This document shows, in pieces, positions 18,479 to 27,112 of a DNA stretch of 64,000 nt. Each line of letters opens with the position of its first letter. Positions within the stretch are counted from its first letter, which is position 1. This DNA is from Flavivirga aquatica (GTDB taxonomy: Bacteria; Bacteroidota; Bacteroidia; Flavobacteriales; Flavobacteriaceae), in NCBI RefSeq assembly GCF_001747085.1, contig NZ_MDJD01000014.1:178626-242625 (forward strand). Reading direction: 5' to 3'. The notes beneath the pieces are model-generated. The model saw nothing but the letters and a program-made list of their open reading frames with translations, did not search any database and was not told where the DNA came from. The position numbers and the translations under genes were made by a program.

Positions 18479-18507
18479 AAAAGCTTCATCTTTATGACGA
18501 AGCTTTT
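18479..18507. terminator. Bidirectional terminator between pepE and tRNA-Gly
   Basis: AAAAGCTTCATC and GACGAAGCTTTT form a 12-bp stem (one G-U) around TTTAT, with A and T runs on both sides. It overlaps the last base region after the pepE stop and ends three bases from the tRNA 3' end. Confidence 0.75.
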
Positions 18508-18509
18508 AG

Positions 18510-18582
18510 AGCGGGAGACCAGGTTCGAACTGGCGACATTCAGCTTGGAAGGCTGACGCTCTACCAACTGAGCTACTCCCGC
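18510..18582 (-). tRNA. tRNA-Gly (anticodon TCC)
   Basis: On the minus strand the acceptor stem GCGGGAG pairs with CTCCCGC. The D-loop reads TAGCTCAGTTGGTAGAGC, the anticodon stem-loop CAGCCTTCCAAGCTG puts TCC at 18549-18547, and the T-loop is GGTTCGAACC shaped (CCAGTTCGAACCTGG). No CCA is encoded. Confidence 0.97.
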
Positions 18583-18632
18583 ATTAACTATGGTGCAAAT
18601 ATACAATCTCATCTTATATATACAAGAAAAAA

Positions 18633-19058
18633 TTATAACTTTTTTAAAAAATGATAGCCTAAAATTCTAAAGTCCTCATTATGATAGAACTTATGAGAAG
18701 GATAATTATTCACATAAGTATTTAACTCTGCTGTTTCACAACCTTTACTTAGCGCATAACTATAAATCCAGTCAAAAAACTGCTTTCCTAAACCTTTCCC
18801 TCGATAACCATCATCTATAAAAACATGATCTGCCTCTATACTTTTTCCTGAATAATGCCTCGTACAAAACCACAATCCACAAACTCCTATTAATTTATCA
18901 TTATCGTATATAACAGCACATTCATAATTTTGAGTAACCATTTCTGAAAAACGCTGTTTTAAAACTTCATCTGATACTGTATTTTTATTTAATTTTCTAA
19001 CCAAAGGGACTACTAAATTAATATGCTCCTTTTCTATGATTTTAAAAACAAAAGACAT
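18633..19058 (-). CDS. GNAT-family N-acetyltransferase
   Basis: 141-residue single-domain acetyltransferase. The acetyl-CoA pyrophosphate loop is DGYRGKGLGKQFFDW, preceded by the strand IEADHVFID and followed by CETAELNTYVNN and a C-terminal FYHNEDFRILGYHFLKK typical of the fold. The substrate cannot be told. It lies back-to-back with a second, unrelated-looking GNAT gene 36 bp away, divergently transcribed. Confidence 0.88.
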   Translation of the reverse strand: MSFVFKIIEKEHINLVVPLVRKLNKNTVSDEVLKQRFSEMVTQNYECAVIYDNDKLIGVCGLWFCTRHYSGKSIEADHVFIDDGYRGKGLGKQFFDWIYSYALSKGCETAELNTYVNNYPSHKFYHNEDFRILGYHFLKKL

Positions 19059-19094
19059 AAGATTATTTTTTTGTGAAGATAATTAATTTTAAGT

Positions 19095-19559
19095 TTGATA
19101 AACACAACATCTATAAAATTGGATTATAAAATTAGGTTAATAAATACAGAAGAAGCATACATTATTAGGCACTCTGTTTTAAGGGTAGGTAAACCTATAG
19201 AATCTTGTGCTTTCGATGGAGATAACCTTGAAACCACTTTTCATTTTGGGATCTTTTTAAAAAATGATTTAATAGGAGTTTGTACGTTTTTAAAAAACAG
19301 TAATAATCTAATAACTGAGACCTCTCAATACCAACTTAGAGGCATGGCTATTTTAGAAAAATTTCAAAAAAAAGGTTTAGGTAATGTTATTTTAAATTAT
19401 GGCGAAAATTTCTTAAAGACAAAAAATACACAAATAATTTGGTGTAATGCGAGAGAAAAAGCTTCTAATTTTTACAAAAAAAGTCATTATAAAATAATTG
19501 GCAACCCTTTTAATATTAAAGAAATAGGCATACACTATATAATGTATAAAGTATTGTGA
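19095..19559 (+). CDS. GNAT-family N-acetyltransferase (ElaA-like)
   Basis: 154 residues; N-terminal EEAYIIRHSVLRVGKP and the CoA loop LEKFQKKGLGNVIL give the fold. The end WCNAREKASNFYKKSHYKIIGNPFNIKEIG is characteristic of the ElaA-like subgroup. The start is TTG, as no ATG occurs before about 19341 and the family N-terminus needs this region. Substrate unknown. Divergent from the other GNAT gene. Confidence 0.84.
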   Translation: MINTTSIKLDYKIRLINTEEAYIIRHSVLRVGKPIESCAFDGDNLETTFHFGIFLKNDLIGVCTFLKNSNNLITETSQYQLRGMAILEKFQKKGLGNVILNYGENFLKTKNTQIIWCNAREKASNFYKKSHYKIIGNPFNIKEIGIHYIMYKVL

Positions 19560-19632
19560 CCAATCTTGAAAAATTGTTTCTAATTAATAGAACCTATTTT
19601 TTTTGTAATTTTATATCAATATTTTAAAGAAG

Positions 19633-20400
19633 ATGAGAGGAAAGAATCTTAAAATCAGATTACTAATTGGTGCAGCTATCGCTTTATTTTTTGTTTTAAA
19701 AAAATGTAGCCAACAAGAAGTTAACAAATATACAGGTAGAACTCAAACTATATCAATGACGCCTGATAAGGAAATTGCTATTGGCTTGCAGAGTAAGCCT
19801 CAAATGGAGCAGCAATATGGAGGTTTACATCCAAATAACAAATACCAAGCTTTAGTTGATAAAGTTGGAAATAAATTAGTAAACAATAGTATTGCTAGAA
19901 AGACACCTTATAAATATGAATTTCATTTATTAGCAGATCCTAATACAATTAATGCGTTTGCTTTACCTGGTGGACAAATTTTTATTACTTATGCTTTATT
20001 TTCTAAATTAGATAATGAGGAGCAATTAGCAGGTGTTTTAGGTCATGAAATTGGTCATGTACTGGGTAGGCACAGTGCAGAGCGTATTGCCGAAAGTGAA
20101 TACTGGCAAGGATTAACAACCGCTGGATCTGTTGGAGCAGATATGGGTGGATTAGTTAGCAATATTGGTCAAAACAAATTATTAACTAATGGACGAGACG
20201 ATGAGTTAGAAAGTGACGATCTAGGTGTTCAATTCATGATTAATTCTGGGTACAATCCTGAAGAAATGATTGGTGTCATGGAAATTTTAAAAGATGCAGC
20301 AGGTTCTAATCGTGTACCCGAATTTAAAAGCACACATCCAGACCCCGACAATAGAATTGAAAAAATTCGAAAAGCCATTAAAAAATACAAAAATCAATAA
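19633..20400 (+). CDS. M48-family metalloprotease
   Basis: 255-residue membrane-associated zinc protease. An N-terminal hydrophobic stretch (LLIGAAIALFFVL) ends near a Cys, so it is an anchored protein and perhaps a lipoprotein. The site is HEIGHVLGRHSAERIAES with the third ligand in DDELESDDLG, and the C-terminus has the STHPDPDNRI motif of the family. Members such as BepA and LoiP act in envelope quality control. It is monocistronic and followed by a strong terminator. Confidence 0.92.
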   Translation: MRGKNLKIRLLIGAAIALFFVLKKCSQQEVNKYTGRTQTISMTPDKEIAIGLQSKPQMEQQYGGLHPNNKYQALVDKVGNKLVNNSIARKTPYKYEFHLLADPNTINAFALPGGQIFITYALFSKLDNEEQLAGVLGHEIGHVLGRHSAERIAESEYWQGLTTAGSVGADMGGLVSNIGQNKLLTNGRDDELESDDLGVQFMINSGYNPEEMIGVMEILKDAAGSNRVPEFKSTHPDPDNRIEKIRKAIKKYKNQ

Positions 20401-20404
20401 ATTA

Positions 20405-20432
20405 AAAAAGCCTTGTTAACCAAGGCTTTTTT
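20405..20432 (+). terminator. Terminator after the M48 protease gene
   Basis: AAAAAGCCTTG and CAAGGCTTTTT form a perfect 11-bp stem around TTAAC, ending in a T-run. Confidence 0.85.
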
Positions 20433-20469
20433 ATACGAGTGACTAACTCAAAATAATATTACACTATTA

Positions 20470-20865
20470 TTATTTTTTCTTTTTAGACAATGCTTCTTTT
20501 ATAATAACTATAGCATCTGTTGCTCCATGCAATTTTGCATACTGCGCAGCTGTCATTTTCTTATTAGATCTTGTTTTTAAATTAGCTCCTTTAGAAATTA
20601 AAAGCTTTAAAATTTCTGTTCTATTAAATTTAGCAGCGTACATTGCTGGTGTCATTCCATTAGACTTTTCGTTTACATCTGCTCCTCTAGCTATAAGCTT
20701 CTTTACTGTTTCTATATCTCCTTTAGCTATCGAAACACAAAATGAATTCACTTTAAATACAGCCTCAACATGACTTGTATTAGTATTTTCTATAATAGGT
20801 TTTGCATTAACAGTTAAAATAGAGAAACATAATGCAATTGCGGTGATGATGATTGTTTTTTTCAT
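20470..20865 (-). CDS. Secreted ankyrin-repeat protein
   Basis: 131 residues. Signal peptide (IIITAIALCFSILTVNA), then about three ankyrin units: FCVSIAKGDIETVKKLIARGADVNEK, MTPAMYAAKFNRTEILKLLISKGANLKTR, and MTAAQYAKLHGATDAIVIIKEAL. Consensus ankyrin features (AR-GADVN, TPAMYAA) are clear. Probably a periplasmic protein-binding module; partner unknown. Monocistronic, facing away from gpmI across 251 bp. Confidence 0.85.
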   Translation of the reverse strand: MKKTIIITAIALCFSILTVNAKPIIENTNTSHVEAVFKVNSFCVSIAKGDIETVKKLIARGADVNEKSNGMTPAMYAAKFNRTEILKLLISKGANLKTRSNKKMTAAQYAKLHGATDAIVIIKEALSKKKK

Positions 20866-21086
20866 GATGAAAGATTTTAATTGATTTAATGATTTCGTTT
20901 TTTTGATATATTATTATAGACGATAATAATTTATACTTGTTACACCTAAAAACGATTTATAACATTTTTTTAACGTTTAACTTATATATAATCAACCGAA
21001 TGACTACTTTGTTATAAAATCATAAAAAGCCTCTAGTACTCTGGTATTTGAAAAGGTTTTTCACCTATTCTTTTATTAAACTTATT

Positions 21087-21094
21087 TATATTTG
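21087..21094 (+). promoter_or_regulatory. -7 box for gpmI
   Basis: TATATTTG, an exact TAnnTTTG match, 22 bases before the chosen gpmI ATG. It lies inside the longer open frame that begins at 21048, which argues that the 23-residue extension is not translated. Confidence 0.55.
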
Positions 21095-21116
21095 CGACAT
21101 ATTAAAATTTAAAAAA

Positions 21117-22634
21117 ATGAACAAAAAAGTTATCTTAATGATACTTGATGGATGGGGAAATTCTCCAGATCCTAAAGTTTCTGCTATCGATCATGCTAAT
21201 ACACCTTTCATAGATTCACTTCATAAAAAATATCCTTTTGCTACATTAAGGACAGATGGTTTACACGTTGGTTTACCAGAAGGACAAATGGGAAATAGTG
21301 AAGTTGGCCATATGAATCTAGGTGCTGGTAGAATTGTATATCAAGATTTAGTAAAAGTTAATTTAGCTGTAAAAAACAAAACGCTTAACACAGAAAAAGT
21401 TTTGGTTGATGCCTTTAGCTATGCTAAAACTAATAATAAAGACGTTCATTTTTTAGGTTTATTAAGTGATGGTGGTGTACATTCTCATATCAATCATTTA
21501 TTTGGTTTATTAGATGCAGCAAATGATTTTGGGTTAGAAAACACCTACGTTCATGCCTTTACAGATGGACGTGATGTAGATCCAAAAGCAGGATATGGCT
21601 TCCTTACCGAATTAGAAGAACGTTTAGATAAAACCAATAGTAAATTAGCTACTGTTACAGGTAGATATTATGCTATGGACAGAGATAAACGTTGGGAACG
21701 TGTAAAACTAGCTTACGATGCTTTAGTTAACAGTGTTGGTGAAAAATCTAATAATGTTACTGAAACTATTCAAAAAAGTTATGATAACGATGTTACTGAT
21801 GAATTTATCAAACCAATTATCATGGTTGATAAAGAAAATAAACCTGTCGCTAATATTAAAGAAGGAGATGTTGTTATCTTTTTTAACTTTAGAACAGACC
21901 GTGGTCGTGAATTAACAGAGGCTTTATCGCAAACTGATTTTCATGAACAAAACATGCATAAATTAGATTTACATTATGTAACGCTTACTAATTATGATGA
22001 CACCTATAAAAATGTTAATGTTATATTTAACAAAGATAATTTAACCGAAACTTTAGGTGAAGTTTTAGAAAAGCATAATAAAAAGCAAATCCGTATTGCT
22101 GAAACAGAAAAATACCCACATGTAACATTCTTTTTCTCTGGCGGACAAGAAGCGCCTTTTAAAGGAGAAACTCGAATTTTAAGAAACTCTCCAAAAGTAG
22201 CGACTTACGATTTAAAACCAGAAATGAGTGCTTACGAACTAAAAGACGCTTTAATTCCTGAATTAGAAAAAGGTGAAGTCGATTTTGTTTGTTTAAATTT
22301 TGCTAATGGAGATATGGTAGGTCATACAGGTGTAATGGAAGCAGCAATAAAAGCCTGTGAAGCAGTAGACGAATGTGTTAAAGAAGTTGTTACTAGTGCA
22401 CTAGAAAACGACTACACAACATTACTCATCGCAGATCATGGAAACTGTGAAACCATGATAAACCCAGATGGTTCTCCTAATACTGCACACACAACAAATC
22501 CTGTACCAGTTGTTTTAATTGATAACGAATTAACTCAAATAAAAGATGGGATTTTAGGTGATATGGCTCCAACTATTTTGAAGCTTATTGGCATAGAACA
22601 ACCAGAAGCAATGACGCAACACCCTCTAGTATAA
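21117..22634 (+). CDS. gpmI: 2,3-bisphosphoglycerate-independent phosphoglycerate mutase
   Basis: Mn-dependent glycolytic enzyme interconverting 3- and 2-phosphoglycerate. I start it at the ATG at 21117 (505 residues, MNKKVILMILDGWGNSPD), since the upstream TTG frame adds residues found in no family member and contains the promoter box. The phosphorylated serine is in MGNSEVGHMNLGAG. Other metal and substrate motifs are HFLGLLSDGGVHSH, FTDGRDVDP, RYYAMDRDKRWER, FFNFRTDRGRELT and the C-terminal IADHGNCETM. Cytoplasmic, with its own promoter. Confidence 0.95.
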   Translation: MNKKVILMILDGWGNSPDPKVSAIDHANTPFIDSLHKKYPFATLRTDGLHVGLPEGQMGNSEVGHMNLGAGRIVYQDLVKVNLAVKNKTLNTEKVLVDAFSYAKTNNKDVHFLGLLSDGGVHSHINHLFGLLDAANDFGLENTYVHAFTDGRDVDPKAGYGFLTELEERLDKTNSKLATVTGRYYAMDRDKRWERVKLAYDALVNSVGEKSNNVTETIQKSYDNDVTDEFIKPIIMVDKENKPVANIKEGDVVIFFNFRTDRGRELTEALSQTDFHEQNMHKLDLHYVTLTNYDDTYKNVNVIFNKDNLTETLGEVLEKHNKKQIRIAETEKYPHVTFFFSGGQEAPFKGETRILRNSPKVATYDLKPEMSAYELKDALIPELEKGEVDFVCLNFANGDMVGHTGVMEAAIKACEAVDECVKEVVTSALENDYTTLLIADHGNCETMINPDGSPNTAHTTNPVPVVLIDNELTQIKDGILGDMAPTILKLIGIEQPEAMTQHPLV

Positions 22635-22689
22635 TCCTAATAATAGTAAATTGTTGTATTTTTACATAAAACTCAGATTTACAATTTAA

Positions 22690-23094
22690 ATGAATTTTAG
22701 CCAACAATTAATTATTGCTGTTGATTTTGACGGTACAATAGTAGAAGATGCTTACCCTAAAATAGGCAAGCCCATGCTATTTGCTTTTGATACTTTAAAA
22801 AAACTTCAAAGTGAAGGCCATCGTTTAATATTATGGACCTATAGATCTGGAGATAAACTAAAAGAAGCTGTTAAGTTTTGTGAAGACAACAACATCTTTT
22901 TTTATGCTGTAAATAATAGTTTTCCAGAAGAAGAGTACTCGGCAGAAGTAAGTAGAAAAATTAATGCCGACCTATTTATTGATGATAGAAATATTGGCGG
23001 TTTTCTTGGTTGGGGAGAAATATATCAAATGCTAACAAATACTGCTCCTCCCTTAGCAGAAAAGAAAAAAGGATTTTTAAGCTTTTTTAAATAA
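22690..23094 (+). CDS. HAD-like phosphohydrolase (BT0820 type)
   Basis: 134-residue minimal HAD protein. Motif I is VDFDGTIVED, motif II-like LILWTYRSGD, and the acidic motif FIDDRNIGG. The size and the NNSFPEEEYS insertion match the small Bacteroidetes hydrolase family represented by BT0820. Substrate unknown. The C-terminus is Lys-rich (EKKKGFLSFFK). It follows gpmI by 55 bp and may be read through from it. Confidence 0.83.
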   Translation: MNFSQQLIIAVDFDGTIVEDAYPKIGKPMLFAFDTLKKLQSEGHRLILWTYRSGDKLKEAVKFCEDNNIFFYAVNNSFPEEEYSAEVSRKINADLFIDDRNIGGFLGWGEIYQMLTNTAPPLAEKKKGFLSFFK

Positions 23095-23181
23095 ACTAAT
23101 TTTACATGCGCTAAACACGTTTCAATTTATTGATCTTTTAGTGCATGTGAAATTTCCTTAAAATAAGATATTAGTTTTAAG

Positions 23182-23189
23182 TATCTTTG
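23182..23189 (+). promoter_or_regulatory. -7 box for map
   Basis: TATCTTTG matches TAnnTTTG and lies 17 bases before the map ATG. Confidence 0.5.
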
Positions 23190-23206
23190 CCTATATTTTA
23201 TTAAGA

Positions 23207-24025
23207 ATGATTATAGTAAAAACCGCAGAAGAAATTGAGTTAATGCGCGAGAGTGCACTAATAGTATCAAAAACATTAGGAGAAATTGCTAAAGTAGTTA
23301 AACCAGGTGTTACAACATTACAATTAGATAAAATAGCAGAAGAGCATATTAGAGATCATGGAGCAATTCCTGGTTTTTTAGGGTTATACGATTTCCCTAA
23401 CACACTATGTATGAGCCCTAACCACCAAGTAGTACATGGTATTCCTAATAAAGACCCATTAGTTGAAGGCGATATTATTTCTATAGATTGTGGTGCTTTA
23501 AAAAATGGTTTTTACGGAGATCATGCCTATACATTTTCTGTTGGAGAGATTGCTCTAGAAACAGAAAAGTTACTACAGGTAACAAAAGAATCTTTATATA
23601 TTGGGATTAGAGAATTTAAAGCTAACAACCGTGTAGGCGATGTTGGTTTTGCTATACAAAAGTATTGTGAAGACCATGGCTACGGTGTTGTAAGGGAATT
23701 GGTAGGTCATGGATTAGGTAGTAAAATGCATGAAGATCCGGAAATGCCAAACTATGGAAAACGTGGAAGAGGCAAAAAATTTGTTGAAGGTATGGTTGTA
23801 GCCATAGAGCCTATGATAAATATGGGAACACACCGTATAAAACAACATAGAGATGGCTGGACTATTACAACATTAGATAAAAAACCAAGTGCACATTTTG
23901 AGCATGACGTTGCTTTAGTTAATGGTAAACCAGAATTACTTTCAACTTTTGCTTATATCTATGAAGCATTAGGGATTAAAAGTGATGAGGAAGATGAGTT
24001 TAGACAGGAAGCCTTAACCTTATAA
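23207..24025 (+). CDS. map: Type I methionine aminopeptidase
   Basis: Removes the N-terminal Met from nascent proteins. 272 residues. The five metal ligands can be placed: Asp in ISIDCGALKNGFYGDHAYTF (two), His in LVGHGLGSKMHEDP, and Glu in VVAIEPMIN and HFEHDVALV. NHQVVHGIP is the substrate-pocket motif. Cytoplasmic housekeeping gene and head of a short run map-cupin-methyltransferase-DUF423 with gaps of 2 to 17 bases. Confidence 0.96.
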   Translation: MIIVKTAEEIELMRESALIVSKTLGEIAKVVKPGVTTLQLDKIAEEHIRDHGAIPGFLGLYDFPNTLCMSPNHQVVHGIPNKDPLVEGDIISIDCGALKNGFYGDHAYTFSVGEIALETEKLLQVTKESLYIGIREFKANNRVGDVGFAIQKYCEDHGYGVVRELVGHGLGSKMHEDPEMPNYGKRGRGKKFVEGMVVAIEPMINMGTHRIKQHRDGWTITTLDKKPSAHFEHDVALVNGKPELLSTFAYIYEALGIKSDEEDEFRQEALTL

Positions 24026-24027
24026 TT

Positions 24028-24345
24028 ATGGACTTTAATATCTCTAAAATTCCGCAAAAAGAATTAGTCAAGGGTATTAAAGGTCGTTATATTCACACAG
24101 AAAATACCACCATCGGTTTTATTGATATTGAAAAAGGAGCTATTTTACCAGCTCATTCACATTTCCATGAGCAAACTACTCAAATTATTTCGGGAAAGTT
24201 AGAAATGACAATTGATGGTATTACAAAAATTTTAGAACCAGGAACTATTACAATAATTCCATCAAATATTGTTCATAGCGCTATTGCAATTACTAAATGT
24301 GTTTTAACCGATACTTTCTACCCAATTCGCGAAGATTATAAATAA
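24028..24345 (+). CDS. Cupin-domain protein
   Basis: 105 residues forming a single cupin barrel: motif 1 is LPAHSHFHEQTTQIISGKLEM and motif 2 is PGTITIIPSNIVHSAI, giving likely metal ligands His, His, Glu (or Gln) and His. Starts two bases after map, so co-translated. Small stand-alone cupins are functionally diverse and nothing here identifies the ligand. Confidence 0.85.
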   Translation: MDFNISKIPQKELVKGIKGRYIHTENTTIGFIDIEKGAILPAHSHFHEQTTQIISGKLEMTIDGITKILEPGTITIIPSNIVHSAIAITKCVLTDTFYPIREDYK

Positions 24346-24351
24346 CCTCTT

Positions 24352-25116
24352 TTGAAAAAACTCTTCAAACTTATATTAAACAGCATTCCTAGACCATTAC
24401 TAATTAGGTTAAGCTATGTAATAAGGCCAATTATAGCCTTTTTTTTAAAAGGAAATAAATTTACCGATCCTATAGATGGCAAAAGTTTCAAAAGTTTTCT
24501 TCCATACGGTTATGGTAAACAACGAAATAATGTTTTATCGCCTTCGACACTTTCATTAGAACGTCACAGACTATTATGGTTGTACCTTAAAAATGATACC
24601 GATTTTTTTTCTGCAAATAAAAAAGTACTCCATTTTGCTCCAGAACAATGTTTTTTAAAACGTTTTAGATCTTTAAAAAACATAAACTATACTACAACAG
24701 ATTTAGAGTCTCCTATTGCCGATATAAAAGCCGACATATGCAACCTTCCTTTTGAAGATAACAGCTATGATGTTATCCTCTGTAATCATGTTTTAGAGCA
24801 TATTCCAGACGACGCTAAGGCTATGCAAGAATTATATCGAATATTAAAACCTGGCGGCATGGGAATATTTCAAATCCCTCAAGATTTAAACAGAGCTATT
24901 ACTTTCGAAGACGATTCGATAACAGATAAAAAAGAACGTGCTGAGATTTTTGGACAATACGATCATGTACGCGTTTATGGGCGCGATTATTTTAACAAAC
25001 TTCGCAATATTGGTTTTAAAGTTGAAGAAGTTGATTATACAGCAACACTTTCTAATGAAGAAATCACTAAATATTGTTTAGCTAAAGGAGAAATCATTCC
25101 TGTGGTTTACAAATAA
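24352..25116 (+). CDS. Class I SAM-dependent methyltransferase
   Basis: 254 residues. The core resembles the Methyltransf_11 type: LHFAPEQCFLKRF in the motif I position (the usual glycine-rich loop is altered), DICNLPFEDNSYDVILCNHVLEHI for the motif II region, and ELYRILKPGGMGIFQIP. The N-terminus has a basic amphipathic stretch (FKLILNSIPRPLLIRLSYVIRPIIAFF) that may bind membrane. The start is TTG at 24352, six bases after the cupin stop. Target unknown. Confidence 0.82.
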   Translation: MKKLFKLILNSIPRPLLIRLSYVIRPIIAFFLKGNKFTDPIDGKSFKSFLPYGYGKQRNNVLSPSTLSLERHRLLWLYLKNDTDFFSANKKVLHFAPEQCFLKRFRSLKNINYTTTDLESPIADIKADICNLPFEDNSYDVILCNHVLEHIPDDAKAMQELYRILKPGGMGIFQIPQDLNRAITFEDDSITDKKERAEIFGQYDHVRVYGRDYFNKLRNIGFKVEEVDYTATLSNEEITKYCLAKGEIIPVVYK

Positions 25117-25133
25117 AATAATCTACTATACTT

Positions 25134-25502
25134 ATGACGCAACAAATTATTATTACTACTGCAGCTGTATTTGGAATGTTATCCGTAATTTTTGGTGCTT
25201 TTGGAGCACACGCCTTCAAAAAAATCCTATCTAAGGAACAATTAAAAAGTTTTGAAACAGGAGTTAAATATCAAATGTATCACGCTATTACTTTATTAAT
25301 ACTAGGCTTTAATTTAAAAAATATAACACCTGCTGTTTACTGGTGTTTTACTTTAGGCATCCTATTATTTTCTTTCAGTATTTATGGTTTAGTTCTATCT
25401 GATGCCAAAGAAAAAAAGCTTCGGTTTTTAGGACCTATTACTCCAATAGGAGGATTATTTTTAGTTATAGGTTGGTTTTTATTGATAATTAATCTTTGGT
25501 AA
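25134..25502 (+). CDS. DUF423 membrane protein
   Basis: 122 residues with four transmembrane helices. The DUF423 signature is clear: AVFGMLSVIFGAFGAHAFKKIL and FETGVKYQMYHAITLLILG, ending GPITPIGGLFLVIGW. Inner membrane, function unknown. Last gene of the map run. Confidence 0.88.
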   Translation: MTQQIIITTAAVFGMLSVIFGAFGAHAFKKILSKEQLKSFETGVKYQMYHAITLLILGFNLKNITPAVYWCFTLGILLFSFSIYGLVLSDAKEKKLRFLGPITPIGGLFLVIGWFLLIINLW

Positions 25503-25587
25503 AACATTTATAAAAGCAAAATTGATATTTTACTCAACTTACTTCTCTTTTAATACGCAGTACTTTTAAGCTTATAAAAAACTAGGA

Positions 25588-26559
25588 CTAATTAGGAAAA
25601 CCATTTAAAGCTAAAGTTTCCAATTCCTTTTTATCATTCTCAAAAATTAAAAACACTTTAAATTCAGGGTGTACCTTTAAAAAAGTCTGTACTTTTTCAA
25701 TCCCCATAGCTTTAAAAGCTGTAGCATAGGCATCTGCAGTCATACAATCTTTAGCGATCACAGAAATACTTAACAAATTTGTTTTACTAGAATACCCCGT
25801 TTTGGTATCTATAATATGAGAATACCTATTTCCATTCTCGTCAACTTTAAATTTTCTATATGTCCCAGAAGTTGCCATAGCTCCTGTACCTAAATTAATA
25901 GACTTTAAAATAGATTTCTCTCCATTAAAATTAGGTTCTTCAACTCCTACTTTCCAAGGAGCTTCCTTTTTTTTATTTATCCCTTTAACACGTATTTCTC
26001 CTCCTATTTCAACTAAGTAATTTTCAATATTTTTAGATTCTAAAAACTCACCTATTACATCTACACAATACCCTTTAGCTATAGCGTTAAACTCAAGATA
26101 AATATTAGGATGTTGTTTTTCTATAGTATGTTTTACCCTGTTCGTTTTATTGAAACCAACATACTGCATTAAGCTATCAATTTTTAAACTATCTAATTTT
26201 TCTATAGCTTCTTCTGCTCCAAAACTCCAAGCATTAACAACGTTCCCAATAGTAGGATCAAAAGCGCCTTCGGTAAGGCTAAATATTTCTTTTGAAGCAT
26301 CATAAACTCTAGCAAAATGATTATCAATACTATTTGATTCATTTCTATTTAATTTGGAAATATCTGAATTAGTTTGATAGGTAGACAACGATTTATTGAT
26401 TACATAAAACAAACTATCAAATTGCTTTTCATAATTTATTTCAGAATGATAAATAACTGAATATGTTGTTCCTAAAACGCTACCTACTAGCTTAGTATTT
26501 TTTTGCCCTCCATTACAAGAATATAGCAAAACAAATAATAAAACAGTAAAAATTCTCAT
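25588..26559 (-). CDS. apbE: FAD:protein FMN transferase (lipoprotein)
   Basis: Covalently attaches FMN to threonine in flavoproteins such as NqrB and NqrC. 323 residues with a lipobox LLYSC. Motifs include VLGTTYSVIYH, WSFGAEEA, EFNAIAKGYCVDVIGEFL, VEIGGEIRVKG, GTGAMATSGTYR, SHIIDTKTGY and VIAKDCMTADAYATAFKAMG, the last two holding the Mg/FAD-binding residues. The nqr operon lies 4.5 kb away on the same strand, so this is the obvious maturation enzyme for it, although it is not in the same transcript. Confidence 0.94.
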   Translation of the reverse strand: MRIFTVLLFVLLYSCNGGQKNTKLVGSVLGTTYSVIYHSEINYEKQFDSLFYVINKSLSTYQTNSDISKLNRNESNSIDNHFARVYDASKEIFSLTEGAFDPTIGNVVNAWSFGAEEAIEKLDSLKIDSLMQYVGFNKTNRVKHTIEKQHPNIYLEFNAIAKGYCVDVIGEFLESKNIENYLVEIGGEIRVKGINKKKEAPWKVGVEEPNFNGEKSILKSINLGTGAMATSGTYRKFKVDENGNRYSHIIDTKTGYSSKTNLLSISVIAKDCMTADAYATAFKAMGIEKVQTFLKVHPEFKVFLIFENDKKELETLALNGFPN

Positions 26560-26623
26560 GATAAATATCTTATTTCTCTTTTTATCCTCAATAACTAGAG
26601 TTATAATCTTTACTATTAATAAC

Positions 26624-27001
26624 TTAATTCAAATTTGTTTCCAAAACTTGAATTCCGTTATATTCTAAAAGATATTCTTCCCCTAAACAAATAGGTCGAT
26701 TTTCGCCATTTACATGGCCAACACCAACACCTGCATATAACACTTTAGCATCTTTTTCTCTAGCGTGTTTCTTAAATGATTCCATCCATACTATATCATA
26801 ATTATTAGGATTTTCTGGTAAAATAACCACTCTAACAATCACAAAAAAATATTGCTTGTTCTTGTCCATACAAACAAATTGTGGATGCTTTTTAAGCTTA
26901 CTATTTACCGCTATAAATTCAAATCCACGTTGTTCTAAATCTTTACCAACATGGTTCATAGCCAAATTATGTAGTTCTTGTTCTGTAAGAGGTTTGCTCA
27001 T
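26624..27001 (-). CDS. Conserved flavobacterial protein of unknown function next to apbE
   Basis: 125-residue soluble protein with mixed alpha/beta character and no signal peptide: LTEQELHNLAMNHVGKDLEQRGFEFIAVNSKLKKHPQFVC, a hydrophobic strand YFFVIVRVVILPENPNNYDIVWM and a C-terminal YAGVGVGHVNGENRPICLGEEYLLEY. I recall similar proteins carrying an NADH-quinone reductase subunit F label in flavobacterial annotation, but no ferredoxin or FAD/NAD domain is visible, so I give no function. It lies 64 bp upstream of apbE on the same strand and is probably co-transcribed. Confidence 0.75.
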   Translation of the reverse strand: MSKPLTEQELHNLAMNHVGKDLEQRGFEFIAVNSKLKKHPQFVCMDKNKQYFFVIVRVVILPENPNNYDIVWMESFKKHAREKDAKVLYAGVGVGHVNGENRPICLGEEYLLEYNGIQVLETNLN

Positions 27002-27112
27002 AACTTCAAAAATAATATTAAAATTTTGCTTACCCTACAATTTAAAAATGTTTAATTTTAAAAACCTAAAAAATTATTCTAAACTACTATAATTTTCATT
27101 CAAAATATATAA

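Noticed and set aside
21048..21116. 23-residue N-terminal extension of gpmI from a TTG codon
   Set aside because: It contains the promoter box TATATTTG, looks unlike any family N-terminus, and a good ATG follows at 21117.
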